This document shows positions 1-5,121 of a stretch of 5,121 nucleotides of DNA, one piece after another. A program made the translations under genes and the position numbers. Under the pieces are notes generated by a model. That model was not told where the DNA came from. It searched no databases and was given only the letters and a program-made list of their open reading frames with translations. The DNA comes from Acidobacteriota bacterium. GTDB taxonomy: Bacteria; Acidobacteriota; Blastocatellia; RBC074. The stretch spans positions 1 through 5,121 of the forward strand of contig JABFSD010000687.1 of the NCBI GenBank assembly GCA_013140935.1, read 5' to 3'. Position 1 is the first letter of the stretch; every line of letters begins with the position of its first letter.

Positions 1-110
1 TTGGAAGTTTAAGGAAACAAAAAGATTTAGCACCTACGTTTTTTCCTTGCATGCGGGCCCTTATAAAATGTGGACGGATGCTTATAACAAAATCCCTTTA
101 CGCCTCTTTG
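1..110. other. AT-rich left edge, anomalous 5' region of the propeller gene
   Basis: This stretch is visibly richer in A/T than the rest (runs such as AAAAAG and TTTTTT) and lacks the codon character of the downstream gene. The frame of the propeller gene has no stop from base 3 onward, so translation could enter from beyond the window, but the encoded residues are basic and unlike a signal peptide or FG-GAP repeat. Frame 1 is stopped at 10-12, 28-30 and 64-66. An AAGGA at 11-15 resembles a ribosome binding site but has no start codon at a suitable distance. No convincing promoter was found. It may be a decayed or error-containing copy of the missing N-terminal coding sequence (see findings) or unrelated DNA joined near base 110. 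Confidence 0.4.
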
Positions 111-1553
111 CACGGCAAACTCTTTCGCAACGAGTTAGTCATCAAGCCCGACGGCACGCGCAGCTTGCGGTTCACCGATGTCACGACATCCAGCGGCATC
201 GTGGCGCGCGGTTACGGGATGGGCGTGGCCGCCGGAGATTTCGACAACGACGGTTGGGCGGATTTGTTTTTGACCAATCTCGGCCCGACTCAGCTTTGGC
301 GCAACAACCGCAACGGCACGTTCACCGAAGTCACGAAAAAAGCCGGTGTGGAAACCAGCGATTGGAGTACGAGCGCCGCGTGGGTAGATTATGACCGCGA
401 TGGCTGGTTGGATTTGTTTGTTTGCCACTACGTGAATTTCACGACGGCGAACAATAAGAAATGTTATTCGCCGACGACGCGGCGAGATTATTGTACGCCG
501 CGCGCTTACGACCCGATGGCGGCAGTGCTGTTTCACAATCGCGGCGACGGTACGTTTGAAAACGTCTCGACTAAATCGGGCATCGCCAGTGAGAAGGGAA
601 ATGGGCTGGGCGTGATCTGCGCCGATTTCAACGAAGACGGCTGGCCGGATTTTTACGTCGCCAACGATCAACTCGAAAACTTTCTCTGGATGAACCAACG
701 CAACGGCACTTTCAAAAACGAAGCGTTATTGGCGGGCTGCGCCGTCAGTCGCGACGGCAAACCCGAAGCCAGCATGGGCGTAGACGCGGGCGACGTTGAC
801 GGCGACGGCGACGAAGACCTCTTTATGACGCATCTCGCCGACGAAAAGAATACGCTCTATCTCAACCTGGGCCAGGGCATGTTTGAAGACCGCTCTTACG
901 AATCCGGCGTAGGCAATCCAGCCGTTCATAGCACGGCCTTCGGTACGTTATTGTTCGATTATGACAACGACGGCTGGCTCGATATTTTCATCGCCAACGG
1001 CGCGGTCACCATTATCGAAGCGTTGGCGGCAGCCCAAGACCCGTTCCCCTTTCATCAATCCAATCAACTCTTCCGCAATCAAGGCAACGGCGCATTCAAA
1101 GAGACGACACAAGCGGGCGGAGCCGTATTCAAACTTTCTGAAGTCGGGCGCGGCGCAGCCTTCGGCGACGTAGACAACGACGGCGATACCGACGTGTTAA
1201 TCGTCAATAACAACGGGCCGGTGCGTTTGCTGTTGAATCAAATCGGCAACCGCCAGCACTGGGTCGGTTTGCGATTGTTGGAAGCGCGCGCCCAACGCGA
1301 TGCGCTGGGCGCAAAAGTGTTTTTGTCACGCAAACAAAAGCCGGATTTGTCGCGGCGCGTGCGTACGGACGGCAGCTATCTTTCTTCGCACGACGCGCGC
1401 GTGCTTTTCGGTTTGGGCAATACGCGCGAACCCGTCAAAGTGCTGGTCGCGTGGCCGAGCGGACGTTGGGAAGAATGGAACCATCTCGCGTTGGACAAAT
1501 ATACGACCTTGCAGGAAGGCAGTGGCAAAGCGGCAAAGCCAAAAGGAAATTGA
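51..1553 (+). CDS. CRTAC1 family protein: FG-GAP/VCBS beta-propeller with C-terminal ASPIC/UnbV domain, N-terminus incomplete
   Basis: Predicted extracytoplasmic beta-propeller protein; the family has no assigned reaction. Numbering from the ATG at 51 (500 residues), six Asp-rich Ca-binding loops of DxDxDG type are visible: DFDNDG 63-68, DYDRDG 113-118, DFNEDG 192-197, DVDGDGDED 248-256, DYDNDG 303-308 and DVDNDGDTD 373-381. Most are followed by a hydrophobic strand and an L(F/W)RN-(G)-NGTF-like turn, e.g. LWRNN 82-86 and LFRNQ 340-344. Residues ~418-487 (DALGAKV, RTDGSY, WPSGRWEEW, YTTLQEG) are a typical ASPIC/UnbV domain. C138 and C148 flank a short loop and could form a disulfide. The start is uncertain: ATG 51, ATG 78 or a start left of the window are all possible, none has a good ribosome binding site, and no signal peptide is seen although the family is normally exported. 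Family-like sequence begins only at GKLFRNEL (22-29), so the signal peptide and first loop are missing or damaged. The TPR gene follows after 50 bases, probably in the same operon. Confidence 0.87.
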   Translation: MRALIKCGRMLITKSLYASLHGKLFRNELVIKPDGTRSLRFTDVTTSSGIVARGYGMGVAAGDFDNDGWADLFLTNLGPTQLWRNNRNGTFTEVTKKAGVETSDWSTSAAWVDYDRDGWLDLFVCHYVNFTTANNKKCYSPTTRRDYCTPRAYDPMAAVLFHNRGDGTFENVSTKSGIASEKGNGLGVICADFNEDGWPDFYVANDQLENFLWMNQRNGTFKNEALLAGCAVSRDGKPEASMGVDAGDVDGDGDEDLFMTHLADEKNTLYLNLGQGMFEDRSYESGVGNPAVHSTAFGTLLFDYDNDGWLDIFIANGAVTIIEALAAAQDPFPFHQSNQLFRNQGNGAFKETTQAGGAVFKLSEVGRGAAFGDVDNDGDTDVLIVNNNGPVRLLLNQIGNRQHWVGLRLLEARAQRDALGAKVFLSRKQKPDLSRRVRTDGSYLSSHDARVLFGLGNTREPVKVLVAWPSGRWEEWNHLALDKYTTLQEGSGKAAKPKGN

Positions 1554-1556
1554 AAT

Positions 1557-1583
1557 GTGGAACAAGATGGCATCTTGTTCCAC
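1557..1583. repeat. Perfect 13-bp inverted repeat between the propeller and TPR genes
   Basis: The left arm 1557-1569 (GTGGAACAAGATG) is exactly reverse-complementary to 1571-1583, around a single central G. In RNA the innermost pairs would open into a short loop, leaving a stem of about 11-12 bp; a G-U pair at 1556/1584 and A-U pairs at 1555/1585 and 1554/1586 could extend it. It begins three bases after the propeller stop codon and ends 20 bases before the TPR start. No U-tract follows; the next bases are the pyrimidine-rich GTTCC-like tract. A classical intrinsic terminator is therefore unlikely. An mRNA-stabilising or processing hairpin, a partial attenuator, or a copy of a dispersed palindromic repeat are all possible. 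The near-perfect symmetry at DNA level could also suit a dimeric protein binding site. Confidence 0.85.
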
Positions 1584-1603
1584 GTTCCGTTCCCGTTCTC
1601 TAT

Positions 1604-3181
1604 ATGCGCAAATTCGCAAATACATTCGCGGTGTTTCTGGCGTTGATACTCTGTGCGACAACAGTTCGAACGCAAAGCGTCGAATCCGTTTTGCCGCCGT
1701 TGCGCACAGGATTGAAACCCGTGCCTGTCCCTGTGATGGACGGGCTAGAAGCGGAAGTGCGCGATTATCTCTTAGCGGAACAACGCGTTTTGACTGATGG
1801 CCAATACACTGAAGCGCAGTTGAGCGAGGCTTACGGTAAGCTGGGGCAGATTTATCACGCGCACAATTTTCTGACGGCTGCGGCGGCTTGTTATGCCAAT
1901 GCACGGCAACTCGCGCCGCAAGATTTTCGCTGGATTTATTTGCTCGGCAATCTGGCTTTGCAGGAACGCCGCAACGAGGAAGCGCTCGCTGCTTTCCGGC
2001 TCGTACAAAACCTGCAACCCGCTTATCTCGCGGCGTGGGTGAATGCGGGCAATCTTTATCTGCAACAAAACCGCGTAGCCGAAGCGGAAGCCGCTTTCAC
2101 GGCGGCGGTCGCGCGCGACTACGCTTGCGCGGCGGCGCATTACGGATTGGGCCAAGTGGCGCTCACGCAGCGCGCTTATCAAACGGCAGTGTCGTGTTTT
2201 GAACGCGCGCTGGCCGCTGCGCCCGAAGCCAATCGCATTCACTATGCGTTGGCGATGGCACAGCGCGGCTTGGGCAATCGCGAAAAGGCGGCGGCGCATT
2301 TGAAATTGCAAGGCGCGGTCGGCGTACGCGCGGCTGATCCCTTGCTCGAAGCGTTGCCCCATCTCGCGCGCGGCGAACGTTGGCACATCTTGCGCGCGCG
2401 GCGCGCTTTCGACGCGAAGCGTTTTGCCGAAGCGGCGGCGGAATACCGGCTGGCACTGGCAGCCAATCCCACCAGTGTAACGGCGCTGGTTAATTTGGGG
2501 ACTACGTTGATTCAACTGGGCGAGACGGCAACCGCGCTGGAACGTTTCACCGAAGCCTTGCGCCACGCGCCTGACAACAGCGCGGCGCACGCCAATCTGG
2601 GTTTTCTATTGGTGAAAGCGCAACGCCACTCCGACGCCCTGCCGCACTTTCGCGCAGTGCTGGTGCAATCGCCGAAGGATGCGGAAGTGCGTTATCAACT
2701 GGCGCTGTGTTTATTCAAACTCAACCAAAACGACGAAGCCGCCCGCGAATTGGAACAAGTCGTCACGGACGATTCCGCCCATGAAGAAGCCTTGTTGCAA
2801 TGGGTGGAGTTGGCTTATCAACAGAAACGCTACGAAGCGTTGGTGACACGGCTTAAGCAAGCGCATGAGCAGTTTCCGCAACGCGGTCGCACGGCGGCGG
2901 CGCTGGCGTTTCTGTTGGCGACCGTTCCTGACCTCAAGTTGCGCGACGGCGCGCGGGCGTTGGCATTGGCGCAACTCGTTTATCAATCCTCAGACACCGT
3001 GCAACACGGAGCGATTGTCGCGTTTGCGCTCGCCGAATCAGGCCGCTGCGCCGAAGCCGCTAACCTGCAACGCCGCGTGATCGCTACGGCGGAACGCGCG
3101 CAACAAACCGAACTCGTCAAAAAGTTGAAAGGCGACCTGCTGGTGTTTGAGCGAACGGATAATTGTCGTCCGTCGTTTTAA
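1604..3181 (+). CDS. Exported tetratricopeptide repeat (TPR) protein
   Basis: Helical-repeat protein of 525 residues, probably a periplasmic or extracellular scaffold for protein contacts; no catalytic motif is seen. The ATG at 1604 is chosen because it gives a textbook signal peptide (MRKFANTF, then hydrophobic AVFLALIL, cleavage perhaps near residue 24). An in-frame GTG at 1451 would add 51 residues overlapping the upstream gene and bury the signal. C17 lacks a proper lipobox (Leu at -1), so a lipoprotein is unlikely. TPR-like helix pairs occur at about 72-104, 107-139, 141-173, 176-207, 258-289, 291-323, 325-357, 359-390 and 393-425, recognisable by G/A at position 8 and P at the repeat end (e.g. 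VNLGTTLIQLG, NLGFLLVKAQ). A non-TPR linker (~235-257) splits the array into two blocks. The C-terminal LAFLLATVPD and RDGARALALAQ segment (434-457) is a signature I associate with TPR proteins of Planctomycetota and Acidobacteriota. No Shine-Dalgarno sequence precedes the start. It lies 50 bases after the propeller gene, which suggests co-transcription. Confidence 0.88.
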   Translation: MRKFANTFAVFLALILCATTVRTQSVESVLPPLRTGLKPVPVPVMDGLEAEVRDYLLAEQRVLTDGQYTEAQLSEAYGKLGQIYHAHNFLTAAAACYANARQLAPQDFRWIYLLGNLALQERRNEEALAAFRLVQNLQPAYLAAWVNAGNLYLQQNRVAEAEAAFTAAVARDYACAAAHYGLGQVALTQRAYQTAVSCFERALAAAPEANRIHYALAMAQRGLGNREKAAAHLKLQGAVGVRAADPLLEALPHLARGERWHILRARRAFDAKRFAEAAAEYRLALAANPTSVTALVNLGTTLIQLGETATALERFTEALRHAPDNSAAHANLGFLLVKAQRHSDALPHFRAVLVQSPKDAEVRYQLALCLFKLNQNDEAARELEQVVTDDSAHEEALLQWVELAYQQKRYEALVTRLKQAHEQFPQRGRTAAALAFLLATVPDLKLRDGARALALAQLVYQSSDTVQHGAIVAFALAESGRCAEAANLQRRVIATAERAQQTELVKKLKGDLLVFERTDNCRPSF

Positions 3182-3182
3182 C

Positions 3183-5121
<1,939 letters not shown>

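Noticed and set aside
49..60. Adjacent hexamer palindromes GCATGC and GGGCCC, resembling a cloning polylinker
   Set aside because: Only two sites, with no further vector-like sequence around them; chance is adequate. It is still worth a vector screen because of the odd left edge.
62..69. TATAAAAT as a -10 promoter box
   Set aside because: No -35-like hexamer at 16-18 bases upstream (only a T-run), and it sits inside or at the very edge of the presumed coding region.
135..698. Long minus-strand open frame opposite the propeller gene (also 1326-1904 and 1772-2590 minus)
   Set aside because: These are antisense shadows of GC-rich coding sequence: no family features, Arg/Ala-rich composition, and overlap with well-supported genes.
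1557..1600. Intrinsic transcription terminator after the propeller gene
   Set aside because: The stem is strong but no U-tract follows; the downstream bases are mixed GTTCC repeats and the next gene is only 20 bases away.
1451..1603. N-terminal extension of the TPR protein from the GTG at 1451
   Set aside because: It overlaps the end of the propeller gene, runs through the palindrome, and would place the obvious signal peptide at residue 52. ATG 1604 fits much better.
1652..1654. Lipobox cysteine in the TPR signal peptide
   Set aside because: The residue before C17 is Leu rather than Gly/Ala/Ser, so signal peptidase II processing is not supported.

Overview
The window has three protein-coding genes packed almost without gaps. 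Two run left to right: a secreted-type CRTAC1/FG-GAP beta-propeller protein with a C-terminal ASPIC/UnbV domain, then an exported tetratricopeptide-repeat (TPR) protein. The third runs right to left and is the C-terminal three quarters or so of a copper-type P1B ATPase. Paired CRTAC1-ASPIC and TPR genes with this type of TPR C-terminus, in moderately GC-rich DNA, suggest an environmental Acidobacteriota-like bacterium (possibly Blastocatellia or a relative). This is inferred from protein style only; there is no marker gene in the window.

Layout. Bases 1-~110 are AT-richer and do not read as a clean gene start. The CRTAC1-like frame is open to the left edge, but the family's usual N-terminus (signal peptide and first Asp-rich loop) is not there in one frame. 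From ~111 to 1553 the propeller gene is intact and highly typical. A 50-base intercistronic gap holds a perfect 13-bp inverted repeat (1557-1583) and a GTTCC-rich tract. The TPR gene runs 1604-3181 and starts with a clear signal peptide. One base after its stop, the stop codon of the opposing P-type ATPase begins (3183), and that gene continues off the right edge.

How the genes relate. The first two look like one transcription unit making two extracytoplasmic proteins: a Ca-binding-loop propeller and a helical TPR scaffold. Such pairs recur in Acidobacteriota and Planctomycetota but have no established function that I know of. The ATPase is a separate convergent gene for Cu(I)/Ag(I) export and has no evident functional link to the pair. 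I found no RNA genes, CRISPR arrays, transposases or phage genes. The points most worth checking are the damaged-looking 5' end of the propeller gene and the intercistronic palindrome.
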